From the NCBI GenBank assembly GCA_963565915.1, contig OY751488.1, positions 4,402,001-4,466,000 of the forward strand: a stretch of DNA of 64,000 bases. The letters are read 5' to 3'. Positions 51,542 to 63,314 of the stretch are shown one piece after another. The notes beneath the pieces were generated by a model that did not search any database, was not told the DNA's origin, and was given only the letters and a program-made list of their open reading frames with translations. The translations under genes and the position numbers were made by a program. The DNA is from Entoloma clypeatum (taxonomy: Eukaryota; Basidiomycota; Agaricomycetes; Agaricales; Entolomataceae). Position 1 is the stretch's first letter. Each line of letters begins with the position of its first letter.

Positions 51542-52559
51542 GGTGAGATGACAACTGCAGAGGTGACATGTGTTCTTGGTGGCCTTTCAACTTCATCCTA
51601 TAATTCGTCTGTGTCCAAATTCTTATAGAAACTGACCCATGGTTCCCTCAATATAGGTACAGGGGAATCAGGTAAATCCACCATCGTCTAGCAAATGAAA
51701 ATCATCCACCAGGGTGACTTCAATGAGCCATGAGACTTCCCTTCGACCTCCTCTCCCAGAGGCAACACAATTGCCTTCCACATAACAAAACCTCAAGGAT
51801 TTCTTCGTCATGTTTCCTCTGCCCAGCATATGAGACCCATTCCCGCCTCCGACCCTCACCCGGCCCCGACGGGATAAAATTATTCCCCTATGGAGCTTGA
51901 AGACTTGCCATTGACTCCTCTCTCCATTTTTCCTCTGCATGAAGCATTCCTTTCTTCTAGATAAAGATCTTATCTTTCCCTGTTTTGCAAACCCATGTAT
52001 CCCCCATTTACAATATCAGCAAGGAAGACAATGTCTCCCTCAACCGAGGTTCCCACACTCAAATGGCCACTGTGAACAAAGGTATCATTCTTTGGGTAGC
52101 ATTCAAAAGCCGTACATAAGGCTATTGCCATTTCACCCTTATAACATCAGAGCATATTGACTTAATGTCTCATCAGCCCAGCTATTATTTACAATGTTCA
52201 CCCACTCGTCAGCCCAGCTGTAAGGTATAGACATCATGCTGGGCTCAGTCCGCTGTCACTGTTATCACACATTATTTTTCACATCCGCTATTCTGTTGTT
52301 TATAGGTATATACTACTATAACATGTGCCTTTCTTCCCCTACATGGGACACCCACCAGGATTACTGCAACCACAGCCCTCCTTTCTCCCCATGTTCTTGA
52401 AGAACTTCAACCCGAAGGCTGCACCTCAACCCGCCCCCTCTGTTCCCCTTCCCTCCTGCTCGTCCGGCCTGTCCAAGGTCATGCTCCCGCTGATCCGATG
52501 GGCCGCCAATGGGATCCCAACGATTACGTGGCAAATGTTCTCATTCCCTTCCATCTGAA
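51542..52559. other. Non-coding stretch
   Basis: No gene supported. One GGCCCCGACGGG motif at about 51863 is the rightmost member of that family. Two related segments with CAGCCCAGCT occur at about 52176-52220. Confidence 0.4.
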
Positions 52560-52905
52560 GTCTTTTTCTTTCTTTCACATATAAGGAATGGGCTAGCACC
52601 CCCGTACATCTCTCTTTCTGGTTTTCGTTTTGTCCTACTTTTCTATATACAACACACCACCTACAACACACTGTCTCAATATCCTTTCACGGACGTTTCA
52701 GTGTCCATCTCTATCCTTTACTTATCGGATACGCACATAGGCCGTCCCCAGAGGGCCTTACTCTACCATGCTACTCATACCACGGTCCCTGCTTAGCAGT
52801 AGTGGTTACCCCTTGTACCTAGTACAGACTGGACTGCGATCGGGCGCCAGTATATAAATTGTGGTTTTTAAAATAAAATAAAATAAAATAAATAAATAAA
52901 AAGCC
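52560..52905 (+). mobile_element. LINE 3' end, another subfamily, with AAAAT-type tail
   Basis: It ends in GACTGGACTGCGATCGGGCGCC..TATAAATTG, as in the Tad1-like LINEs above, followed by an (AAAAT)n/(AAAT)n tail at about 52869-52902. The sequence upstream differs from the other copies, so it is a different subfamily and 5'-truncated. The start is approximate. Confidence 0.65.
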
Positions 52906-53227
52906 ACGGGTAGGTGTGTGTATTCATTATCCTTATGATGGTAGGCTTTAACATATACCATTGTACCATGGGTCCCTGGTAGTGTCGTGACTCGGTCAAG
53001 TCGTGCTGCCAAGTCGAACAATGGAGGAGCGACAGGCACACGACGGAATTATGCACATTACAAAGACGACGACGACTCGGAGCTCTGCCAATCTGTACCT
53101 GATAGTATCAGAGGAGATGTCAGTGATGTGTAGGACCATGTGCCGTTGAATAGGATAACCGCCGCGGCGTGTGTGAGGCGTGGTAACTGTGAATTAGCTG
53201 CCCATGACATCCTGATGGTCTAAAAAT

Positions 53228-54586
53228 TTACAAGCTTGCGAACGGCTGGCGTTCGGTATGCCCCAATATACCCAATGGCTCGGTGATTGGCCCCACAACA
53301 GGTGCAGGCAAACTTTGAGTTTGACACGGTGAGAGAGGCATTTCAGGTGTGCCTGTGCTCTCCGAAATTTCTGTCAATTCCAACACAGTCATGTCGGTAA
53401 AAGGCACCATGCCCAGGTCGGTGAATTCTCCATCCGCCCCTGTTTCGCTCCGTGTTTCCTCCGGCTCCGTCACTTCATCGTCGCCTTCCTTCTTCCAGAA
53501 AGTGCAATAGATACACGTCATTATCACTAGGAGGTTGCAGACCATTACGGTTATCGCGGTCTATTCAAAAGTCTTGTTATCGAAGACAGAAAAGGCGAGC
53601 ACCGGCACGACGGCACTGAGTCAAATTAGGATCACCCACTTTGAGATGCACAGCAATTGAAACGTGGCGCAACAGAACAGGGTTGTTTTTGGGCCGGACC
53701 AGAAGCACCAGATAGGGAACTCCAGCAAGCGAACTCAACGCACTCGAAGCAAATATCGATAGAATCAATTTGCGCTGATTTTGGGGGAGCTTGACGCGCC
53801 ACAGCATACAAAGAGGAACCACGACAAGGCATGTATCACTGATGATATCCTCTTCCAAGGGAGAGAAATAAACCGGGGTAAGTTATCCGCTCACGATATT
53901 CTAGTCTGCTTACCAGAAATGGTGGTTATAGCAATCAAAACTGTGGTTTTGAGATGTAACGGCAGCCCGTATCGACTGCTCCCTGTTGGGTCTCGGTTGC
54001 ATGCTATGATTTTGAAAAGCACGATTGTAAGGCACATGAGGGCAAAGACCGCATTCATGGCACATAGGAGCCACCGCGTGGTCGTTCCCCTTGGAACAAG
54101 ACGTGCGATGGACGTGCCGATGCTTATACGAGCCGCCCTTGTGAACATCCTTGATGTAAGAAAGTGGTGTATGGTCAGATCTGATAGAGAAAACTCACCA
54201 GATCGCCAGCGGGAACGATAAAATTGCCAGCCAGGTTTGACCACGATGCCCTTTTGTCCAGATAGAAAAATCACTAGCAATCTCAACATCTATGCACTTT
54301 CTGTAAACACAGAACATTGGACATCCGGCAGAAAACCTCCAACCTAGATAGAAAAGAGCCTCCACGAACATAACTTCGAGGACAAGCGCTAAGGCGGCCC
54401 AATAATCATCCCACCAAAGTCGGTGCTTGTAGTACCTGCGGCGTAAGCGGAAAAGAGTACTACCAGTAGCTAGGATGTGAAAGGGCAGAACAATAGCTTC
54501 CAGGAGGTGTCGGCGACAGAATACAGTCCAGAAGGTTAGAACGCCATCGCACCTCGATATCTGACCTGGCTCATGGCTCCAGCCAT
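53228..54586 (-). CDS. Multi-pass membrane protein (rhodopsin-like fungal family), paralogue 1
   Basis: ATG at 54586 (MAGAMSQVRYR), several short introns. Core motifs: FRLRRRYYKHRLWWDDYWAA (first cytoplasmic region and the family's WWDD), then RAARISIGTSIARLVPRGTT, DISDTCLVVVPLCMLWRVKL, ILSIFASSALSSLAGVPYLV and a final helix VMVCNLLVIMTCIYCTFWKK. An acidic tail (EGDDEVTEPEE) and a Ser/Pro-rich end follow. About seven hydrophobic segments are expected. It belongs to the large fungal integral-membrane group related to the rhodopsin/PTH11-like fold; ligand and role unknown. A close paralogue in the same orientation lies at 59074-60455, so this is a dispersed tandem duplication. Confidence 0.7.
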
Positions 54587-55288
54587 GCGTGCCCGTTGTT
54601 GAAGTTTATTCTATCGAATGGGATTGCGCACGAGCACCTGTACGACATCTTGATGTTGTGATCGTGGTCCGAGTCGCAGTATCCGGCTGGTCGGCGATCT
54701 TATTGTACATTTGGTTAGTGCTAGAGCTGTCTGAATCAGAGTTATATTCGGGCCCAGAAAGCGAACTGATGATTTGGACATTCCGGGGATAACTTCTCCA
54801 ACTTCTATACTGATGATTGTCAGCCCACCAGCATTGAACATTGTCGACCAACCTAACGTCAAATAATAAACAACTACTTAAGTCAAAGGGTTTTTTCTTG
54901 GCCAGAAACAGCAGGTAGAATACGAGGGATTGACGCAGCACGATATCGATCAAGCAATGAACGTTGTTAAAACGGTGTGGTGTTGTGGTTGTGGAGTTCG
55001 GAATGATGCTGGAAGTCAATTAGATTCCATCGACGTTCGACAGGGTCAGCCAAGATCGAGCTGCCAACTTGGTCACACGGAAATAAGGAACAGACCATTC
55101 GGGAAACCTGTTTATTGTGACACGAAGTTGAGGAAGGGCCCCATGCGCAAGGATTGAAGGTTCACAGAATCATAGATCGAGGTGCATAACATACGGCATG
55201 TATTGTAAGGACTGCAAATGCGATATGTAAGAGGGAGGAACAGGCAGACGGGCCACGAGAAGATTGTACATGGGAAACAATTTGCAAT
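54587..55288. other. Intergenic
   Basis: No supportable gene. Short frames on both strands lack family features. It contains the presumed upstream region of the membrane protein and the 3' UTR of eL37. Confidence 0.4.
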
Positions 55289-56002
55289 CTATGCTTCAGC
55301 TGCTTTTGTAACCCTCTTTTTTGCCACCGTATTCTCCCTGTGACGACCGTCGTTCAGGGAGAATCAAGAGAGGAGGAATGAAGGCCTACCTGAACCCGTT
55401 CTTGAACCTCCTGGATACCTCCTTCAGGTAGCGCATCCTGCCAGTACCAGTGGTCTTTCGGCGTTTAGCCTTCTGTCCCCATTCATATGATCTCAACTTC
55501 GCTGAAGGATATCCGCACTGAGCGCAGGCTAGGTAGAATTTGGGTTATTTCGATGGCTGTTTTCGATGGAGTCGGAAGCGTACTTTTGTGTTGCCTATGG
55601 AAGGCGCGGTTTCCGCATCGCCGGCATAGCGTGTGGGTCTTGGTGTGTCTCTTACTGCGGGAAATAATCAGCGGGACAACCTCTGGATCCGAAGAGGCGA
55701 GACGCACCCAAAGGACGAAGTACCTGCAGAAAAGCAGAACGTCAACGACTAATGAAGAAGCAAAGCAAGTGTTTGGAGCGGACCTTTCGTCTGTCAAACA
55801 AGCAAAGAACATCGTCAGTGATGGTGCAGAGTGATAAGCCGTATCCAGGCCGTTGTTCCCAACCTCTCCATGCCCCAAGCGCCGCCACATCAGACCCCTC
55901 GCCACCTAATCCATCTGTTGCGCCGACCATTTTGTCTCCATCCAGTGACAAGTGGGCGGGTTCGGCCCAGATACGGCGTTCTGAAGAGCATTGACTCACC
56001 AT
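55289..56002 (-). CDS. rpl37: 60S ribosomal protein eL37
   Basis: Six exons: 56002-56000 (ATG only), 55790-55784 (7 nt), 55723-55708 (16 nt), 55654-55584, 55528-55390 and 55337-55289; 94 residues in total, the normal size. All junctions obey GT..AG. Family sequence: [60 protein letters not shown], then [19 protein letters not shown]. The four cysteines form the zinc finger of this rRNA-binding protein of the large subunit. It is a housekeeping gene and anchors this part of the window as host DNA. The next gene starts 141 bp away on the other strand. Confidence 0.95.
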
Positions 56003-56143
56003 CTCGTCGTGTTCTTGAGGATTTTAGTGGACGGCGGCGGATGAGGGCGATTTGGGGATTTGGGTTGGCGTGCTCTTGAGTGCGTGGGAATTTGGCCACG
56101 TTGCGGAGAGATCGGGCTCTCATGAAGATCACTGACATTTAGC
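56003..56143. promoter_or_regulatory. Divergent promoter of eL37 and the NTF2-like gene
   Basis: 141 bp between two start codons on opposite strands. The first eL37 intron may add regulatory sequence, because only the ATG precedes it. Confidence 0.5.
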
Positions 56144-58474
56144 ATGGTGAACGCACTCATGCCAGGACCAGATGGACGCTATTTTCATGGACGATTGTCA
56201 ACCTCAACTCCCAGCGTCCACCCGGAAGATTTGCAGCCAAATGAGGCCATTAACAAACGGAAACAGAAACAACCCCCCTCGTTAATGCCAACATCCGGGG
56301 CACATCGTCACAAACCTGTAAGGGCCAGGGGTAATGCTCTTTCATGCGGCTGAAGCCAACTATGCTACCCAGAAGCCATGGTCGCAACAGGCTGGACGGG
56401 GAAATACTCCTTGGAGGGGCTCTAACGTTAATCGCGGCAGGACTCCTGTGCGGCACCGCCCACATAGTCATGTCAATCATGCAGCAAACCGTGACAAGGC
56501 GGAATCAAGCTCCTCCCGTGGTTCCAGATTGCCATCTTATGAAGACAGCCGTTTCGCCCAGGAGCCTGTTGCCAGTCATCGCCTTCCCCCAGCGCTGCGT
56601 GTCCCTCATAGCTCCGCATCGTCATTTCGACCTCCCCTACCCCCTTTACATTCTAATCCTGGGCAATTTGTATGGGCTCCGACCTCCCAGATCTCTACAA
56701 TACCACCGTCGTTGTCCCCGCATCCCGATGCCGCATCAAAAACTTCACCTTTGCCACGCACTCCATCTCCTGCCCAGAAGCCACTTTCCCTTGAGCTTCC
56801 ATATCTAACCAGGGAGTTCTTGCCACTTGCCAAACGTCAAAAAGTTGATCATGAGTTTGATGCCCCCGTCAAGAAGGAGGAACACAACGAAGGCATCCTC
56901 TCTATCCCGGCTGCAGCTATCGCCTCTCGTCAAAAAGTTGATCATGACTTTGATGCCCCCGTCAAGAAGGAGGAACACAACGAAGACATCCTCTCTATCC
57001 CGGCTGCAGCTATCCCCTCTCAAGCCGTCATTAAAACTGAGAGCCGGAGTCCCAGCCCTAGCCTACCCACGCGTCGGCTTGTCACTACGTCATGCAATTG
57101 GTACCCGCTGCCGAAGAAGTGTCGTAAGACCAACCCAGATTATCTCAAACACCGTCAGATGCTAGTTAGGAAGGAGTGTCGCGTCCTCAAGAGGTTTGAT
57201 CTCAAGGTAACAAATATGTTCTTTAGGTGGGTTCTGGGACATGATATTCGGACAAACATTCGACCTAACTACTCCTTTATTAGAGACGATGGTATGGTAA
57301 TTGAATGGTCGAGCTCCGTGCCAGTTTGGTCGGATACGTATCTTCCTGAACGGGCAGAGAATATTTCCGAGGCTCCTGATGTCGAGTACATCGGTCTTGT
57401 CTCTGAGGATGAAGCCGATTCTCCTTCACAACCCCTCGGCTCCAGGATAGAAGATTCAGCTTCAACTGTGGCAGCTCCACCCGAGCCCACCCCATCCACC
57501 AAGCCCTTGCCGAAACGGAAACGGGTAAACGACATCACCCCGTGGAACGATTCTCCAGTTTCAGTATCTACTTCCAGTGTACCCGCACCTGCGGTGTCCC
57601 CGTCGCCTTCCTCCTATCCAGGGATACAACGGATGGAAGTGTCGCCAAGACCAGCGTGGAAGCAAACTCCTCCTCGTCGGCCTCAGCTACTGTCGCAGCC
57701 TCCTCCACCGCCACAGGACACCGATGTGATACCATCCGAACGTTCCGGCCTCGGTCAACCCCCGGCACCTCCGGCCCGGCCTGGACAACTTCCGATAACG
57801 AAAATTGGTAAAGTCTGGCCTGCAGAAGAACTCTCCGAAGTCGAACCTCTTGCTATAGACTTCCTTCAACAGTACGTTTCCACCTTGGTTATCGACGTAC
57901 ATTCTTCGCTAACTTCTTGCATGTATCTTCTAGATACTTACGTTCTTTCGACACATCGATTCAAACACTAACGAAAGCTTACGCTCCTACAGCCCTATTG
58001 ACCCATCGTGGTCTGGATTCTTCTGTATCGCAGACGATGTCTAGTACCGCATCTGGCCACTCGGAGATAAGACAGGCTCTTGCGTCGTTGGCTTCGTTCA
58101 AGTTCTGCCCGAATGGACCGGAACCTGGAACACGACCGCCAAGAGTACAATATGACGTTGTATCGCTCGGAATTGAAGCGGGTGGGGGAATCCTATTGGC
58201 AGCATACGGGGAGATCATGAACATTTCATCCGCCCGTCGTGCAGAGGGGGTTTTTTCGATCAGCCAAAGTTTTGCACTGCAAAAACCAAAGGAGAAGCCC
58301 GGGGATGTAGGGATAGAGCATGGCAAAGACAAGTGAGTTTTTTTGCTTGACCTCCCAAGGGCAATTGCTTATGTGACATGTTTGAAGACGTGGTAATGAC
58401 TGGCCATTGATAATAGTCGCCCATCAGATGGTGATGAGACCCGTTACTTGTATTCGGACATGGATGGACTCTGA
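56144..58474 (+). CDS. NTF2-like-domain protein with long disordered N-terminus
   Basis: ATG at 56144. Exons 56144-56317, 56373-57871, 57934-58332 and 58417-58474 keep one frame of about 710 codons with GT..AG introns. The N-terminal 500 residues are disordered (Ser/Pro/Arg-rich) and include a 93-bp tandem duplication (56835-57020; KVDHEFDAPVKKEEHNE twice). A short folded block (NWYPLPKKCRKTNPDYLKHR..) follows at about 57100-57350. The C-terminal part looks like an NTF2 fold (LAIDFLQQYLRSFDTSIQTL, RQALASLASF, VQYDVVSLGIEAGGGILLA, FSISQSFALQ). NTF2-like domains occur in nuclear transport and mRNA export proteins; I cannot assign the exact family. Confidence 0.65.
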
Positions 58475-59073
58475 TGGAGTAGATAGTGTATTCCCTTGGA
58501 TTTCGTGATGTATCCTTAGTTTGCTTTCGGACGTGTCCATTTACATTTACAATCTAACCCAGGGTTCCCTACTTGCAGTGAGATAGTCTGAAAGCCGTTC
58601 TTTCCACAGTTTACAAGTACATCTATGTATTGGGGCTTCTTTAGCTTTGCTTCACATTTCCAAATTCCTCCCATGAATCTATGCAACAAGAACATCGTCA
58701 GTCCTAGGCACTACCGCCCGAAAATGTGGGCTTGCAGAGGCCAATCGTCAAGGACGTAGTAACATCTTCGCGTCCAGCTCAGACAATTTTTGGGAACCGT
58801 TCGAACCGCTGGGTCTTTGGTCATCACTGCCTCAGACTCTGCGGCTTTCATCTTTCATCTCCACTCAAAGCCTGTCAAGCACGGGCGAATGTTTGAACTT
58901 GTGTTTGCCGGTTACTTGGATAGGCTCCTGACTGAGGGCGAAGTTATGAAAAATACGAGTCGTGCAGATCTGAATGCTGGGACGGTGAGCGCTTGAAGAC
59001 AGGTTAAGAGTTTTAATTTTGGACCTCTTACAGTTGAAAACAAGCCCAAGCCCCTCACAATTAACTCGAAAGT
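58475..59073. other. Intergenic
   Basis: Nothing that I can support; convergent 3' ends of the NTF2-like gene and membrane protein 2 lie on either side. Confidence 0.5.
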
Positions 59074-60455
59074 TTACGCAGTCGCAGTGGGCTTGCGTTC
59101 ATTGTGCGCGTACCGTGTACGGAGGCCCTCAGATTCATTTCGGCCTGTGTCGGATGTGTTTTGCGTTCCAAATGTAGAACAGGGTGATCGGACTGTGCCT
59201 CCGCTCTCCGAAATATCTGTCCATGTCAACGCAGAAAGATCGATCGAAACGGGCACCATCCCCACGTCAGTGATTTTCCCAGCTCCTCCGGTTTTACTCC
59301 TTGTTTCATCTGGCTCTGTCACATCGTCGTCGCCTTCCTGCTTCCAGAAAGTGCAATAGATGTACGTCACGATCACCAGGAGGTTGCATACCATCAAGGT
59401 CACGGTCGTCTACCCATTGTTTGTTGCCAGAGAAGATAAGGCGAATAATCAGAATAGAATACTTGCAGAATTAACCTAGTCGGCATCACTCACCATGATC
59501 TGAGAACAAATGGCGACGTATCGCAACAGATTAGGGCCCCTTTGAGACTGAACCATAAGCACAAGGTAAGGAATTCCAGTGAGCGAACTCAAAACGCTCG
59601 ATGCAAATATCGACAGAATCAACCTGCGTTGCTTGCGAGGCAGCTTGACATGCCATAGCATATAAGAAGGAACGAGGACAAGGCATGTATCACTAATGAC
59701 ATCCTCTTCAGAAAAAAAAAACAAACGAAGTCGAAGTCAATCATCCACCGTGTCATGAAGCCTCTCGCTTACTTACCAGCCATGCTGATGATACCAATCA
59801 AGGTTGAGGCCTTGGCTCGTGGCAGCTGTCCCGGTTGAAGCTTCCATCTCGGGTCCGTGCTGCAGACGATGACTTTGTAGAGCAACATGCTAAGGCACAT
59901 GAAGGCGAAGCCCAAATTCATGCCATATAAAAGCCAGCGTTTTCTCGTGCCCGGAGGAACAAGGCGTGCAATGGACATGCCAATGCTAATACGAGCCGCC
60001 CTTTTGACCGTTCTCCGTCTTTAGATGCTATGTGAGAAGGATAGGTATCAAAACATACCAAAGCGTCAATGGGAATAACGACACCCCAACCCAGCTTTGT
60101 ATCCGACGGCGCTCCAAGTTCTCAGGAGTATCGTCAACCTTGCCAGCTGTCCTGGTGAGCATATATATGGCCCGGTTGGGGTCCGTCGGGTGGCACTCAC
60201 CCTGATAGAACAAATTTGTCACTTGCATCAAGTCGAAGCCAAGAGCTACAGCAGCCCAGTAATCGTCCCACCATAACCGGTGCTTGCGATACCGGCGGTT
60301 CAGACGGAAAATAGTAGTTCCGATAGCAAGAAAATGTAAAGGCATCACGATACCTTACAAGGTGATTGTGATAATATCAGCAGAAAAACATTGTACATAT
60401 ATAAGGATTGGAAGGACATACTTCGAAATTCGCCCTCGCTTATGGGTCCAGCCAT
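59074..60455 (-). CDS. Multi-pass membrane protein (rhodopsin-like fungal family), paralogue 2
   Basis: ATG at 60455 (MAGPISEGEFRS), first intron GTATGT..TGTAAG, then PLHFLAIGTTIFRLNRRYRK and HRLWWDDYWAAVALG. Later exons carry ISIGMSIARLVPPGTRKRW, DTCLVLVPSYMLWHVKLPRK, ILSIFASSVLSSLTGIPYLV and VMVCNLLVIVTYIYCTFWKQ style helices, with an acidic tail (EGDDDVTEPDE) ending at 59074. Exon layout and the order of motifs match paralogue 1. Unlike paralogue 1 it keeps a longer extracellular-type loop (GECHPTDPNRAIY..ERRRIQ). A ligand or partner cannot be inferred. Confidence 0.72.
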
Positions 60456-61688
60456 ACGTGTTAGGTAGTCGCGATGTCGCGGCGAGGTGGGCAATGTGCG
60501 CCCCGCCCTTCTTGAGTTGTATATTTATATATTTCCCTCCATCCCACTCTATCATTATTCAGGAACGACACCATCTTGTCATTGAATTCAGGGCCAACTG
60601 GTCTGCATGATTATATGTAAATTTTTTTTAAAGAAAAGCCCCCTCCCACAGTGCACACGGCAGGCGCGACAAACACCACTCCGTAAGGAGTCCCAATGTA
60701 GTATGATAGGGTGCAAAGCTCGGATTTGCGACGTTTTTTTTTACCACTCCAAAAGCTGACAGGTTCGGCTCCAGAGCTCCAGACGTCAAATGTCAATAAA
60801 TACGGCATAAACCAGGCTCCAAACGCTTCATCGATCATCAATGAAGCTTCATCTGAAAGCATGTGTGAATGTATCATGTGATGCTCAGTAAAAGGCTGTG
60901 TAGGTAAAATTTGTGCAAAATACAGGTGAATCACATGACAATTACCTGCAATCTGCCTATTCACCCCCAGTCAAAATCGGATCACGGTTCCAGATGGGGA
61001 AATCAGGTGAAATCCGGCCCCTACGTGATTTTTCCCAGATGGACCCACCGAGAACGTGCTGTTCCGAAAAAAACAGATATTTTGCCTAAAATCTGTGAAT
61101 GGATGGGGTTAAGTGGGCTAAAAACAGGTGCTGATGTGGGATTTTCCTGATTGGTTTTTCAGGGTTGTTTTCTGGGAATTTTCGGTTGGTTCACTTTTAG
61201 TTGTAGATGATGGTTTTGAATAATTTGATTCACTATACTAATATACTACAAAATGACTACAAACTATATTATATATAAACTAATTTGGGCATGAGGGCGT
61301 TGAACATGAGGATGGTGGTTGGGGGGTAAGGAGTGGCCATTGGGCCCACGGAATGGTTGTCGGACATGAGAGGCAGTCATTAGGGGTGAGGGGCAGCCGT
61401 TTTGCAGGAGGGAAGGCCGTTGTACCCAAGGCATGATCGTTGGACATGAGGGGCAGCCGTTGAACCTAGTGTTCGAAGGTTCAGTCTACATAGACCTGAA
61501 CCAGACTGAACTGAACTGAAAAATAGACCACGTTGGACTGAACCGCAGTCTAAGGTCTATATGTTTTAGAAAATTTAGACTGCAGTTTAGTCTAGATTTT
61601 TTTTTTTGACTTAGACCGCAAAAAGACTGGTCTAAACAGGTCTAGACTGGTTTTTTTGTTCTTTGGGATACACCTCCAACCCCCCCCC
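60456..61688. other. Non-coding region with degenerate repeats
   Basis: No gene supported. 61300-61480 holds a degenerate repeat of CATGAGGGGCAGCCGTTG-like units. 61480-61665 holds many short inverted AGACC/GGTCT words able to fold into hairpins. Confidence 0.45.
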
Positions 61689-61997
61689 TGTTGAAACTTT
61701 TCCATCACGTAGATTAGATTAGATTAGATTATATCACGTGACCTTTACACATCTTCGATTACATACTTATTTGGTTGGTACAAACAGTAGTACGGTATAT
61801 AAGACCAGGAAACTGTTAATATCAACAAGTTGTCTCTTGACTCTTAACCAGCTCCATCGCTCTTACCAGCCTCAACCGCTCTCACCAGCCTTACCCCTCC
61901 AAACCATGTAAGTGACCATAGCGGTATCGTAGAGTACTTCCACTGTAGCTATGTTGCTCAGTACACCTGTGGCTAGCGCCCAGGTGGAACTTCAACA
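61689..61997 (+). repeat. copia solo LTR
   Basis: 309 bp, TGTTGAAAC..TTCAACA, the same family as the element at 8708-14507 but in the opposite orientation and diverged at perhaps 5%. CCCCC flanks both sides (61684-61688, 61998-62002), consistent with a 5-bp duplication. It arose by recombination between two LTRs of an older insertion. Confidence 0.85.
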
Positions 61998-63314
61998 CCC
62001 CCTAATATTCTACAATTTTTGGAGATTTTTCAGTAATCTGCATAATATTCTAGATATTTATAGTCCAATTTCATTGGTCTAAGGCTTGTTTTGAAGCTAC
62101 AACTGAGTGGAATACATTTCTAGCTTGTATATAAACTCTTGCTCAGAGTCACAAAGGTTAAGAATTGAGTGAAACATGGTGAAAACATAGCTAAAACATA
62201 TGATTACAGTGTTATTTTTTGTATCTGTGTTTACAGTGCTATTTTTGTTGTATCTGTACTATTATTACTGTGTTATTTTTGTTATATCTGTGTGCCTCTC
62301 ATTGTGGAGCGAGCAATGGGTGGATGCGTCGATTCAACATTGGATGATGCACAACATGCACACATCAAATATATGTAAACAAACTCAAAAAAACATCGCA
62401 TTTCTCCTTAATATGGCTACACAGGAGGAAGTAAGCTTACAGACTATATCAATTATGTACCAGAGTATCATATGTTAATAAATATGTATTTATTTCATGA
62501 ATTTTCCCCACAGATTTGAGCATATAGCGATGTGACGCTTTACACCAAACAACAGTAAACAATATGCAAATGCATCGCGCAGGTGCGAGCGGTGCCTTCC
62601 TCATGATCTAATAATAGTTTAACATGATAGAACTCATCAATATATATGTATTCACCTTCTGAAACACCTTGTATAATTTTTAGATCTCTAGATAAGATAG
62701 AAATGATGAAATGTGCATATTTCAGTAAAAGTGTTATATCTCCATAATGAATGCACCAAATTTGAAAAACAGATATGCTGTGAGGTCCCCTGAATGAGGA
62801 GAATCCAAAGCTGAAACAAAATTTTTTGGTCAAATTTTCGACCTATTTTGCTTCTATTCACCTTATTAAGTCCTTGGGCTTGATTTGAATGGTCTGAGTA
62901 GATTTACATACAATGTTACAATGGTATATATACAGTACATATAGACTACAGTGGTTGTGGAAGGGAGGAAGTAAGAAAAGGTTGTTTTTGTGTTTGAAAA
63001 AACCCATGATGATGCACTGTTCATCACAATTTACAGTGTGTTTTGATGCATCATTTTAGAATACAGATTCTCTAGTATACATAGCTTGAGTTCCCAACTA
63101 TATATATACTTTTTATGACTCTATATACATCTATCCATAAGTTCAAAGCTATCTTGCGGCCTGTGATGCCACGGTTTGGGCATCGAGGCCTTATGTTTCA
63201 TTGATGCTCATCGCTCGGCATCGACTGCCAAGCACTTTCAGCAATCACCAAAACTCGAACCATAATTCGACAGACAGCCAACGAAACGTTCCCACACTTC
63301 TTTTATCCCCCCAC
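61998..63314. other. AT-rich non-coding region
   Basis: No gene supported. 62195-62300 has an imperfect tandem repeat of a TACAGTGTTATTTTTGTT-like unit. The remainder has no recognisable element. Confidence 0.45.

Noticed and set aside
57208..57227. A GT..AG segment (GTAACA..TTTAG) as an intron in the NTF2-like gene
   Set aside because: Only 20 bp, too short to splice, and the frame stays open without it.
58790..58996. 68-codon frame at 58790
   Set aside because: Short, no family features, no supporting splice sites; intergenic chance frame.
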